The notes beneath the pieces are model-generated. The model saw only the letters and a list, made by a program, of their open reading frames with translations. It was not told the origin of the DNA and searched no databases. Positions 35,599 through 45,536 of a stretch of DNA of 64,000 nucleotides are shown piece by piece. A program made the position numbers and the translations under genes. The DNA comes from Narthecium ossifragum (Eukaryota; Streptophyta; Magnoliopsida; Dioscoreales; Nartheciaceae): the NCBI GenBank assembly GCA_963920575.1, contig OY986968.1:10409485-10473484 (forward strand). The letters are read 5' to 3'. Position 1 is the stretch's first letter, and every line of letters starts with the position of its first letter.

Positions 35599-36791
35599 GA
35601 TGACAATCTATTTATATGTGATAATAAAATATCTATTGATCCCCCTAAAGCTATGCATCCATTTCTTTGATAAAAGGTGTTCTAAGATGAATACTAAGGA
35701 TACACACCAGTCATATGATATTTAAAAGTTCTATCTATGATATTATGATATTTAAAAGTTCTATCCATGATATTATGACAAGATAATTTATCTTTTAGTA
35801 TAATCAAAACAATTGATTATAAAATTCATGATACCGAAGGAAATAGGGGATACATTTAGAGAAGAAAAAAAATGTTTAAACCCATTCAATTAAGGTAATC
35901 CCCAAACATAAGTTCCTTTATCTCTCCAAAAGGCAAACCATTGAAAAATTATTTTTAAAGTGAGATGCAATGAAAAAAAAAATTCATGAAAAATGTGAGA
36001 CAACCAGTAGCGGTCGACCTTGAGAAGGTTCACGGTCGACCGTCGAGCAAGAGTTAAGTATTACATGAAAAATTGCGTTGTCACGATCGATCCAAGTGAA
36101 CTCACGGTCGACCGGCACTTCCAGAAAATGAATTTTGAAATTTAATTTAAAATGATTTTTGAATCAAAATCTCATGAAATTTTGCATAATGTAATTGAAT
36201 AGTTTGAGCTACACCAAGTCATTAATCATGGAATTCATGCATTTAATCAAAGATTTGGCATATGAGTGTATGTGTGTGAAGATGAGTATTTAAGAACTCA
36301 CATACCACTTTTCTATTGCATGAAACCAATTGAAGAATTTGAAGCTAATGGTGCATACAAGTCACAATTTTTCATAAAAGATGATTAAAATTCATTTCAA
36401 ATTAGTAAGCATTATAATGCTAAATATGACTATATGACCTCTTTTAAAATCAATCAAGATACACGATTTTAACCAAGATGAATTCTTTTCAAGAATTCAT
36501 TTCAAATCAAGAAGAAGGATTTCATAAGGATTAGAAAATTTTTAACCTTCTAAAAGACAAATTGTAGGATAAAATTCACTAAAACTATTTGAGATACCAA
36601 ATGAAGATGGAGGAACAAGATTTCATACCATTGGAGGGATCATTTATCATTTGATGACTATTTAGCATACCTCCTTTCCTTGAAAACATTTTCTTGTCCC
36701 CACCTTATGCCTTGAGCATCCACCATCAAGATATCCCCATTTTCTTTTGAATTTGTCTTGACAATTGGATCTCAAGCATCCCTAACACAAA
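35599..36791. other. Non-coding interior of the copia element
   Basis: AT-rich with no recognisable pol. Two further TCGA hairpin modules lie at 36010-36115. Pol appears to have been replaced or deleted here. Confidence 0.55.
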
Positions 36792-37340
36792 TCATGTCTT
36801 GATTTTTGGTACCCAAATCTTTTTGGGTCCACTATCGTTAGTTCTAGAAATGTACATATAAGATGAATGCTTCGAAATCCAAAAGGTGTTAGCACTTGCA
36901 TTCTTCATTAAATAGCAATTCGGAGCAATATGTTCTATTTTACAACAATAGTGACAAGTAGGTATATTTGCAAATCTAGGAGGATGAGATGATGCTTTAA
37001 CAAAGCTTGTCTTTTTAAGATCATTCACCTTCCTAGGATTATAGCCAATTCTATTTTTATTCAATGAACTATGTTGGCTATCAAGGATCTCATTAAGTAT
37101 GATTTTACTCTTCATAAACTTAGAAAGAGTAATTTTCAAGTCATTATTTTCAAGGGTGAGATCCCTTTTCGATTCTCTCAAATTTATGATTTCCTTTTGT
37201 AAGATATTTGAGTTGTTTTGTAAAATGCCATGCTCATATTTGCAATCCTCAAGTTCTTTTCTAAGTGAGGCATGATCATCACTAGATGTCTTACTCATCA
37301 TGCATTTGTTCTCATTTTCTAATAAGTCAATCCTATACAT
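36792..37340 (-). pseudogene. Copia gag C-terminal part: coiled coil, second CCHC knuckle, KKIWVPK
   Basis: Seen: 182 codons beginning MYRIDLLENENKCMMSK, with heptad-like Leu/Asn-rich segments (DLTLENNDLKITLSKF) typical of a coiled coil. Then CHYCCKIEHIAPNC (a CCHC knuckle) and KKIWVPKIKT before the stop. Known: in SIRE-type elements these parts belong to the same long gag that leads into protease and integrase. Here the frame is separated from the upstream gag frame by about 30 bp with a stop. A 52-bp-spaced duplication of CTAGTTTTTATTGTTTTAGC sits exactly at the break (37347 and 37399). Inference: one gag gene broken in two by a small duplication or deletion event. Confidence 0.78.
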
Positions 37341-37369
37341 GGCATCTAGTTTTTATTGTTTTAGCTTCC

Positions 37370-38524
37370 TCAAGTCCTTACATGAAGCATAATATTTCTA
37401 GTTTTTATTGTTTTAGCTTCAAAAAGTTCATCAAAGGCTAGCTCATCATTTACCTCATGATCTTCTTCCTCATCCCCAATGGCCATTAGACAAATATTTG
37501 CCATTTCTTGCTCTTCTTCATCGGAGGAGGAATCCTTATCGCTTTCACTCCAAGTTGCCATCATGCCTTTCTTTTTCTTGAAACTCTTCTTTGTTGGCTT
37601 CTTGAATAGAGGGCAATCAGACTTGTAGTGTCCGGGCTTTCTACACTCATAGCATATAATATCATTTGAATTAGATGAGGTAGAGTTTGATTTTTCACCT
37701 TTGGAGGTTTTCTTCTTGAAATTCTTCCTTGCTCCTTGGCGTTTGAGCATCCTTTTGATTTTTCTTGTAATTGATGCCAATTCCTCTTCACTTGAATCCG
37801 ATTCTTCATCACTTGAACTTGATGAATCTTGGTACGATGACTTGAATGCAACCGATTTTTCTTTCTTCTCTCCTTTATTGTTACTCTTCTTGAAGCTCAT
37901 CTCATAGGTCATGAGTGAACCTATGAGCTCATCAAGTGATAACTTGGAAAGGTCTTTGGCTTCTTCAATCACCGTCATCTTGGGATCCCATGCTTTAGGT
38001 AGACACCTAAGTATATTCCTTACAATTTCATCATTAACATAAGATTTGCCAAGAGATTGAAGCACGTTCAAAATATTATTGAAGCGTGTAAACATCTCAC
38101 TAATGGACTCATCATCCTTCATGCTAAACAATTCATAATCATGAACAAGCATACTTATCATAGTCTCCTTAATTCGGTTGGTTCCCTCATAAGTAATTTC
38201 AAGCTTCTCCCATATTTCCTTGGCTGATTTACAACTTAAAATTCTACTAAATTCATTGAGGCTCAATGCATAAATAAGAAAGCATTTGGTTTTAGCATTG
38301 GTTTCCAATTTCTTTAAGTCGAATGGAGTATACTCACTCTTAAGCTTGGGTACATCCTTTCCTTCATACTTTTTACTAGGAATAAATGGTACATCCTCAA
38401 TGGTAAGCCAAGCTTCATAATCTAAGGATTGGATAAAAATTTCCATCCTAGTCTTCCAATAATTGTAATTTTCTCCATCAAAGTAGGGAGGCCTATTGGT
38501 AGATTGTCCTTGTTGGTTTTTCAT
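37370..38524 (-). CDS. Copia gag (UBN2-type) with CCHC zinc knuckle
   Basis: Seen: an uninterrupted 384-codon frame starting with Met at 38524. Residues 1-30 hold FDGENYNYWKTRMEIFI, the N-terminal gag motif. Residues about 100-200 hold KEIWEKLEITYEGTN and SISEMFTRFNNILNVL (UBN2 region). Residues 225-270 are Ser/Glu/Lys-rich. A CCHC knuckle (CYECRKPGHYKSDC) lies at about residue 285, followed by Lys-rich and acidic tails. It starts about 50 bp downstream of the primer site at 38575-38585. The product packages retrotransposon RNA into virus-like particles. The C-terminus (HVRT) looks like an artefact of the break described for 36792-37340. The absence of stops suggests recent activity, perhaps mobilised by a complete relative. 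Confidence 0.88.
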   Translation of the reverse strand: MKNQQGQSTNRPPYFDGENYNYWKTRMEIFIQSLDYEAWLTIEDVPFIPSKKYEGKDVPKLKSEYTPFDLKKLETNAKTKCFLIYALSLNEFSRILSCKSAKEIWEKLEITYEGTNRIKETMISMLVHDYELFSMKDDESISEMFTRFNNILNVLQSLGKSYVNDEIVRNILRCLPKAWDPKMTVIEEAKDLSKLSLDELIGSLMTYEMSFKKSNNKGEKKEKSVAFKSSYQDSSSSSDEESDSSEEELASITRKIKRMLKRQGARKNFKKKTSKGEKSNSTSSNSNDIICYECRKPGHYKSDCPLFKKPTKKSFKKKKGMMATWSESDKDSSSDEEEQEMANICLMAIGDEEEDHEVNDELAFDELFEAKTIKTRNIMLHVRT

Positions 38525-38574
38525 TTATGCCTAGGATCCTCTAGGGTCGTTAAACCTCGGATTTAGAGAAGAGA

Positions 38575-38585
38575 CTCTGATACCA
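38575..38585 (-). other. Primer-binding site (initiator tRNA-Met) of the copia element
   Basis: Minus-strand TGGTATCAGAG lies two bases inside the 5' LTR that ends at 38588. Confidence 0.85.
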
Positions 38586-38587
38586 AT

Positions 38588-39548
38588 TGTAGGTCCAAGG
38601 GGGGGGGGGTGAATTGGACTCTTTTGCGGAAATTCAATAGATGAAAACCTAGATAGAATGATAGAGGACTAGTATGCTTGTAAAGATATGAAAGTAATAA
38701 ATAAAGCAAGTAATGAAGGATAAAAAAGACTTAGGAGACTTGCAACAGATTTTATAGTAGTTCGGCCAACCTCGCCTACGTCCATTTCGCTCAAGGTCCA
38801 GCTTGAGGTTCCCCTACTTCTAATCCTTCTTTAAAAGTTGTTCCACCAAGCTTCCGGGTGCTTGGCAACCTTACAACTCCTCCAACAACTATTGGATCTC
38901 TCCCTCAAGCTTCCGGGTGTTTGAAAACCTTACAAATCACTTCAACCAACTCTTGGATATTTCTCACAAGGTCTACTTCACAACCTGAAGTAGTTTTACA
39001 AAGATTAAAGCTCTCAAAAGAAGACTAAAACTACTTACAATGTAAACTAATATCTCCCTTATTCTTGCTCCAAGTTTGCTGCATCTGCCCATATATACTT
39101 GAGCTTTAAGACCTCAAAAAGTAGCTTCCAACGGCTACTTTGCATTTCTGCAACGGCTCTTTAACGGCTAGTTTCCCATCGTCCGCCACATCGACCGTCG
39201 CTTTCTTCTTGAGCCGCGGTCGATCCACGCATCGACCTTCAAGTTTCACGGTCGACCGTCACATCGTGCGTGAGGCTCTATGAGTAAAAACATTTCATAG
39301 GGTCGATGCCTCGTTCGACCGTCTCTTCTCCTCATAATGTCACATAGGCCACGGTCGATCGGTCCATTGACCGTCAGCCAAAAGCCCATAAATAACCTCC
39401 GCGTTTTATCCACCATTACCCGCCATTCTCCACGGTCGACCTCTTCATACCCCGCGGCCGATCGCCGCATCCTTTGTGGACACTAATATTTTTCAAATAT
39501 GAAAGTTAAAGCATGTTTCCAAACTATATTCTATCACATATATATATA
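38588..39548 (-). repeat. 5' LTR of the copia element, truncated
   Basis: Matches 34564-35525 with about 5-10 percent differences visible by eye, then stops at CTATCACATATATATA where the Pack-MULE begins. The remaining about 60 bp of the LTR is not found on the far side. Confidence 0.85.
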
Positions 39549-39811
39549 GGAAAATTTTCAGGATAAAACCAGTTTTATATGTCTTCTACACCAAACTCGA
39601 ATCTGGACCGTCCGATCGGATCGGACGGTCCAGATCCAGCCAATCCAGCCTCTTCTTCTCGTTGACTTAAATTCTCTACCCATTCCTCCCCCAACCCATC
39701 TTCCCTCCCCCCGAGCCCATCCTCTCCCCCATTCCCTCGCCCATGCCCTAGACCTCGCCGCCGACGACCTAGGCCCGACCTCCCTCCCCCCATCCACCCT
39801 CGACCTCACCC

Positions 39812-40000
39812 GTGCCCTAAACGTCGCCGCCGTCCTCCCTTCTTCGCCATCGCGCCACCGTCTACCCTCCATCTCCTGTGCCCTAAGCGTCGCCCCCATC
39901 CTCCCTTCTTCGCCATCGCGCCGCCGTCCACCCTCTATCTCCTGTTTGATAAGCGCTGCCGCCATCCTCCCTTCTTCGCCATCGCGCCGCCGTCCACAAG
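39812..40000. repeat. 66-bp tandem repeat, about three copies, in the left MULE TIR
   Basis: Units begin at 39812, 39878 and 39944. Each contains TCCCTTCTTCGCCATCGCGC. The right TIR has a shorter GC-rich repeat of related sequence near 41365-41455. Confidence 0.92.
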
Positions 40001-40034
40001 TGTAGTAATGTGGCCCTGTCACCAATCTGGCCAA

Positions 40035-40367
40035 ATGTGGAGGACAAATGACAGGGTTGGTCTTCTCTCAGACATCACCAGGGTGTTCCGCGAGAATGGC
40101 CTGTGCATCAAGAGAGTAGAGATCTCGATGGAGGATGGCAAGGCTGTCGACACTTTCTATGTTTCGAAGATATCTGGCAACCCTTTGGATGCAAAGGCCA
40201 TCGACTCGATACGCAAACAAATCGGCCAGACCGTCCTGAGGGTGAAGCAGAATGGTCTTCCCCCTCCTAAATCTCCTGAGGAAACGAGCTCCACTGGCTT
40301 CTTGTTCGGGAGTTTCTTGAAAGCATGCTCGTTTCAGAGCTTCCGCCTGATTCGATCCTACTCCTGA
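40035..40367 (+). pseudogene. Captured 3' terminal exon of an ACT domain-repeat (ACR) gene
   Basis: Seen: from about 40041 the frame reads TNDRVGLLSDITRVFRENGL, then KAVDTFYVSKISGNPLDAKA, then IGQTVLRVK, and ends FRLIRSYS with TGA at 40365. The first half is a typical ACT domain beta-alpha-beta start (RVGLLSDITRVFRE). The end matches the C-terminus of plant ACR uridylyltransferase-like proteins as I know them. There is no start codon of its own and the N-terminal ACT domains are absent. The frame is open for the whole captured part and the native stop and 3' flank are included. Known: ACR proteins are proposed amino-acid sensors. Inference: gene fragment carried by the MULE; any transcript would need the MULE promoter. 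Confidence 0.83.
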
Positions 40368-40493
40368 TATTTTGAAGATTGCATTCCAACAATAATTAGC
40401 TCATGTCAGCAAAAAACAACTGAATCCTACTCCTGATGTATTGAAGATTGCATTCCAACAAAAATTAGCTCATGTCAGCAGAAAACAAATGAA
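40356..40493. repeat. 69-bp tandem duplication over the ACR stop codon
   Basis: Copies start at 40356 and 40425 with TCCTACTCCTGAT and continue through GAAGATTGCATTCCAACA to AACAA. The first copy contains the last codons and stop of the ACR fragment. Confidence 0.93.
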
Positions 40494-41300
40494 TAGGTAG
40501 ACATCATAGACACTGAAAATACTTAGATATGGAGGCAGGATTCAAGCAACACTTCATACTTTATGCCACGATCACATACATACTTGTAAATATATCTCAC
40601 TTTGCTATTTTGATGTACAAAATGTGTAAATATTTCATGTAATGGAAGGAAAGTTGTGAAATATTTGTACATATGATTAGATCTTCTTGCGTCTCTATGT
40701 TCATTGTGCGTGAATGATCATAGATCACAAAAGAAAAGAGAAAATGATGTGAATTTGATGATGAAGAATCTTCTACTTCTGCTTTTGCTAGGAATCAAGA
40801 AAAGGTGATGCCAATCTCTTTTGAGAAGAGAAGAATCTCATGAAAGATTATTGATCTTTATTCCACTTTCTCTGTGCTATTGAATTCTATACCATCAATG
40901 GAATCCTAAGAAAACACATTGGTATCATTCCCACCAATCAACTGTGGTATAATTCTTCGCTTCCAAGCAGAGTTCCATAAGCCCAGAGAATATGGAAGAG
41001 AATAGGATTCTAACAAGCATCACAGAGTAAACATGAAGCCATTCATATGGAATTTTTTAAAAAAACCATTCGAGCAAGAATCTTTGATAAAGCTCATTAC
41101 AAAAAAAAGGTATCCTTGACACTGTTGGGCCACAAGTGTGGAATTTTGTATTGATGAATTGAAGTATTATGTTTGATTAAATCCTCATACATGGAGGTCT
41201 AATAGGGATGTAAGATCCCTTACAAGATGCTGTTCAACAAAGACCACGGAATTCCATGGCCTCTTTTCTTTTGTGATCTATGTATCTTTCGGTAGGAGAG
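40494..41300. other. Captured 3' flank in the Pack-MULE
   Basis: AT-rich and non-coding, ending near the GC-rich right TIR. Probably 3' untranslated and downstream DNA of the ACR donor gene. Confidence 0.45.
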
Positions 41301-41744
41301 GAGGAGGGTTGGTTGCCGGAGCCGACGTTGGTCAGCGGAGAAGCGGCGCGACAGTGAAGAAGGGAGGACGGCGACAGCGTGAGATGGAGGGTAGACAGTG
41401 GCAGCGCGAGATGGAGGACGGCGGCAACGCGAGATGGAGGACGGCGGCGACGCTTAGGACACGGGCTAGGTCGAGGGTGGACGGGGGGAGGGTGGCCGGG
41501 CCTAGGTTGTCAGCCGCGAGCTGGCGGCGAGGTCTAGGGCACGAGCGACGAGGTCTAGCGCACGGGCTAGGGAATGGGAGAGAGGATGGGCTCGAGGGGA
41601 GGGAAGATGGGCTGGGGGAGGAATGGGTAGAGAATTTAAGTCAAGGAGAAGAAGAGGCTGGACTGGCTGGATCTGGACCAGATTCGAGTTTGATGTAGAA
41701 GACATATAAAACTGGTTTTATCCTGAAAATTTCCCTATATATAT

Positions 41745-41889
41745 TATGACTAATAGTGTCGACCCGCCACACTTACGCAGCCTGCCACCTGGGCTCTTGA
41801 TGCCTGACGCAACCACTGTTGCACTCCTGTGCCGTACCAAACTCGGCACCCGCGCTCCCGGGTCGCGCCCCGCTGACCCCGCGCCCCGG
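41745..41889 (+). other. Left part of a gypsy leader or gag region, continued at 46599
   Basis: GC-rich, with phrases AACTCGGCACCCGCGC and GGTCGCGCCCCGC. The TGATGA element T3 splits it from the similar GC-rich sequence at 46599 (target duplication CCCGG and CCCGC). Confidence 0.45.
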
Positions 41890-43477
41890 TGATCACTTGC
41901 GAAACGGTGTCGTCAAATCATACGAAAAACACAATTTAGAAATTTATATCCTTATTCAATCACTAATCTATATGGTAGAATAGCGGTTAAGTCCGGTGTC
42001 GAACCACATGAAATTTACTAGGAAAGATTCAAATCAATTCTCAAAACTCTAAATCTAAGCAAAATCAAAAGAATCAATGATAGGTTTAAATTATCTAATG
42101 CTATTTAGGAAAAGCAATTAAAAGTTGTTATTAATCTATTGAGAGAAATACCTAGGGATTACCCCATCCACCTTAGTTTCAGTTTCTGTATTCTTCAGTT
42201 ATCCTCTTGTCTCATTCTCTAAAGATGATGGACTCAAAGCTTCTTAAGGTTGCATGAATCCCTAAAATAAACTTTATGTTCCTACCGGCATAGCCTATGT
42301 TTCTTGCTATAGGTTGTCTTCGATCCTAGAACGACCTTACTTTATTCTACTCCTAATGATCTTGGCACAACCTTTCCTAGCATAGCATAGCCTATCTCAA
42401 TATCAAGCCATAAATCACATGAAAATCATCCTATGAATCTCTACAGTCAGTCATAGAATTCATTTAGGACCAAAAGCATGTCAAGGGAACTTTGTTCCTT
42501 CAACTCTATTAACAATGAAAAGCATATTTATGAGATCATGTCTTGAGAAGATTACAAGATTCAAACTAAAGAATATAAAAAGTTACACTAGGGTTTCATG
42601 AGATCCCTAAGTTTAGAAATTAGCTACTCATCTTTTGGAAAAGATCCATAGGTGTCGGGAAGGAAGCCGTAAATCCCCGCGAAAAGATCTCCGTCTTCAA
42701 AATCCTAGCCTTCTCCTCCAAAAGTGGCCCAAAAGATAGTTAAAAAGATCATAAATTCGAATGTAATAACCTTATTTATAGGAGAACTCCCGAAATTAGA
42801 GTTTTCGCTAAGTTGTACTTCTGTTACAACTTGGATTTCCGGAATTAATTCTGACAACCCTACTCCGATCACAACTGGATCCATTTACTCCGGAATATCA
42901 AAACGTGCCCAGCACGAAAGATGTAGATTAGGAAGTCCCCTGTCGAAGATTTCATAATATTTTGAGTATGCTTCTAAACATCGATGCAACAAATTTTCAA
43001 CATCTATATATCTTTACAGACCTTTTGGTTGCGGGATAGACTATTCCGGGATTGGAGATGATAGGAATTAGTATGCTGGGATAAGTAGTGAGATAAAGTT
43101 ATTCCACTTGTGGTGTTTGGTTGAATAGGTGCAATAGGAATAGGCATTGGTCAGGTGGAAAGTAAATTCCACTTTTTAAAATTTTATGCGACATATTGGT
43201 AGTTTTATTAATAATATGATAATGCATATATAATATTCACCTTGGCTTTAATAAATTAGTTAATATTATGATAATACATATAATAGGATAAAGCACATAA
43301 TTTAATTAATAATATTTTTCTCGTTTTATTAATATTATGATGCATATATTTTCCTTAACTTTGGAATAACATATTCGACATAATCAACATGAATATATTA
43401 TATAAAGTATAATATTACCACCTCATCCGTCCTGTTCGACGCCTCCATCGGCTAATCCCTCTCATATCAACACCCGC

Positions 43478-43596
43478 TTACTTGCCAACTCCGGCCGACG
43501 CCCGCCGGTCCTCTACCAAGTGGTATGGCTTTGCAGTGTTGAGGGCGTTCTTGCCGGCGCCATGGCCGCCGGTGACGTACACGTGACCTCCACTTA
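43478..43596 (-). pseudogene. Captured kelch-repeat gene fragment, copy 2
   Basis: Minus-strand frame reads GGHVYVTGGHGAGKNALNTA, then AKPYHLVEDRRAS and a stop soon after. It is clearly related to copy 1 at 20394-20540, but lacks the MAEERAF segment and is preceded by a similar AT-rich stretch containing ACATGGGGATGCATTGAT. It shows the two host elements descend from one capture event. Confidence 0.65.
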
Positions 43597-43888
43597 TAGT
43601 GAACGGGAAAAGGATCGCATTGCCACATGACATAACATGATAACGTGGCATGGTTATTTATATCAATGCATCCCCATGTGGACCCATTTCTATTAATATA
43701 ATAATATTATCAATTCAAACAAAAAATTTGAAATTATTCATTAATTAGATTAAAATTTATATGAAGCCATGAAAACATAATAGTGAAATTGGTCAAATTA
43801 ACTCAATAGTAAAATTAACTCCCTCCATCTCTACATCTCTCTCCTCTCTCCTAGCTCCACCAATACCATCCCTAACCTCCATCAGCCC

Positions 43889-44358
43889 AAGGGCAATTTG
43901 GTAAAATTGAACCTTGGCGGTTGGTTTCACACGCGCGTAGTGCACACACAACCCATGTAATGATATATGTGCTTGATTAGACCATTAGGAGTAGTTGACG
44001 ATCCTGGAGTTTCCCCTTTTATTAATAGTTGTACATTTGTAGTTGTATTAAATGTATAATTTCCCTTTTCGAGGATTTGATCATCTGTATTAAATTATGT
44101 ATTGAAGGTTGGTGGAATTGTTGTATAAATATATGTTGTATCAGAACCTGTGCCGGTCAGTGAAATGATGATAGTAGAATTGTATTAATGTTGAATTTAG
44201 AATTGTTAGATTTATTGTTTTAATTTGTGGTAAAGATTTTCAATTGTACATGTTCAAATTGAGAAAATACAGGAGAGACTCTCACCTTTCGATTTTGGTA
44301 ATAGGTTTACTCGGTTAACGTCCCAGTCCGGATGTGTTTTCTGGGTCGGTGCGTGACA
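43889..44358 (+). repeat. Tekay LTR fragment with large internal deletion
   Basis: The first 110 bp match the LTR start region (AAGGGCAATTTGGTAAA to CTTGATTAGACC), without the TGTGAGGACC end. The rest matches the LTR 3' end and stops at GGTCGGTGCGTGACA. About 1.9 kb of the usual middle is missing. It abuts element T4 directly. Confidence 0.72.
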
Positions 44359-45536
44359 AAAGTTGTTAAACCAATGAGAGAGATACCTAGGGATTACTCA
44401 ATCCACCTTAGTTTTACCTTTTGTATTATTCAGTTATTCTGCTGTCTCCTCTAAACATTATGGACTCTGCTTCTTAAGCTTGAAAGAATCTTTAAAATAA
44501 TATTTATGTTTCTAACGGCATAGCCTATCTTTCTTGGCATAGGTTGTCTTCAATCCTACAACTACCTTACTTTATTCTACTCCTAATGATCTTAACACAA
44601 CCCATCCTAGCATAGCATAGCCTATCTCAATAGCAAGCCATAAATCATATGAAAACTATACTATGAATCTCTACAATCAGTCACAGAAATCATGTAGGAC
44701 TGAAAGAACGTCAAATGAACTCTGTTCCTTCAACTCTATTAACAGTGAAAAGCATATTCATAGGATCATGTCTTGAGAAGCTTATAAAATTCAAACCAAA
44801 GAATACAAAAAGTTAGTCTAAGGCTTCATGAAATCCCTAAGTTAATAAATTAGCCACTCATCTAAGCAATGTCAACCATAGATTCGATGAAGAACGCCAG
44901 GGATCCACGCCGCAACTCCGCCGTCTTCAACAACCCTATTGCTCTATTTTCCCTCTCTAATGGTGATAAAAAAGATGACAAATTTGGATGGAATAACCCT
45001 ATTTATAGGAGAACTCCCTAAATTAGACTTTTGGTTAAGTTGGACTTCTATTACAACTGAGATTCTTTGAATTAACTCTGGTATCCCCATTTCTAAGATG
45101 TAGATTAGGAAGTGCTATGTCATATCCCAAAGACTTCATAATATTTGGAGTTATCTGGAATATTTAACGAATATGCTTCTGAACATCGACGGAATAGTTT
45201 TTCACCATATGTATATCTTTACATTCTTCAAAACTGGTATCGATTCATCAGGAATCTCGCAAAGCGTCCAACTTGAAAGTTGTAGCTCTTGAAGTCTTCT
45301 ATCACATTCTAAATTTTCAGAATATTTAGATTTATACAGAATTTCTGGTGATTTATTTCCAAACATTCGATGAAGCAGTCTTTATGCATAAATTCATGTT
45401 TTTAGCCGAAAATCTTGTATTTCTTCTCAAATTATGATTAAAACAGAAATCAACTAACAAACTATTAAATACAAATACTCTAGGCCTAGGAAACGGAAAT
45501 TAAGGGGTTTAATTATGAATATTTCATGATTCATCA
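44359..45536 (+). mobile_element. TGATGA-family element T4, 5'-truncated
   Basis: Matches T3 from GTTGTTAAACCAATGAGAGA (T3 near 42123) to the end TTTCATGATTCATCA. The first about 230 bp are absent, cut off by the adjoining LTR fragment. Confidence 0.75.

Larger units (their letters stand above)
34564..39548 (-). mobile_element. SIRE-like Ty1/copia element with gag but no pol (non-autonomous)
   Basis: Seen: direct LTRs at 34564-35581 and 38588-39548 start TGTAGGTCCAAGGGGGG. Between them, on the minus strand, are a tRNA-iMet primer site, two gag-related frames and a polypurine tract. There is only about 3 kb between the LTRs and no protease, integrase or RT. The right LTR is cut at 39548 by a MULE and its last about 60 bp are missing, so the flanking duplication cannot be checked. 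Known: SIRE gags carry a UBN2-type domain, a CCHC knuckle and a KKIWVPK-like motif, all present here. Confidence 0.85.
39549..41735 (+). mobile_element. Pack-MULE: long-TIR Mutator-like element with an ACR gene fragment
   Basis: Seen: both ends read, outside to inside, GGRAAWTTTTCAGGATAAAA and stay inverted-complementary for about 300 bp (39549 to about 39840 and 41735 back to about 41435). Flanks are AT repeats: ATATATATA on the left and TATATATAT on the right. This fits a 9-bp duplication but is uninformative. There is no transposase. The centre carries the 3' end of an ACT-domain repeat gene with its 3' flank. Known: Pack-MULEs are MULEs that carry host gene pieces. Confidence 0.86.
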
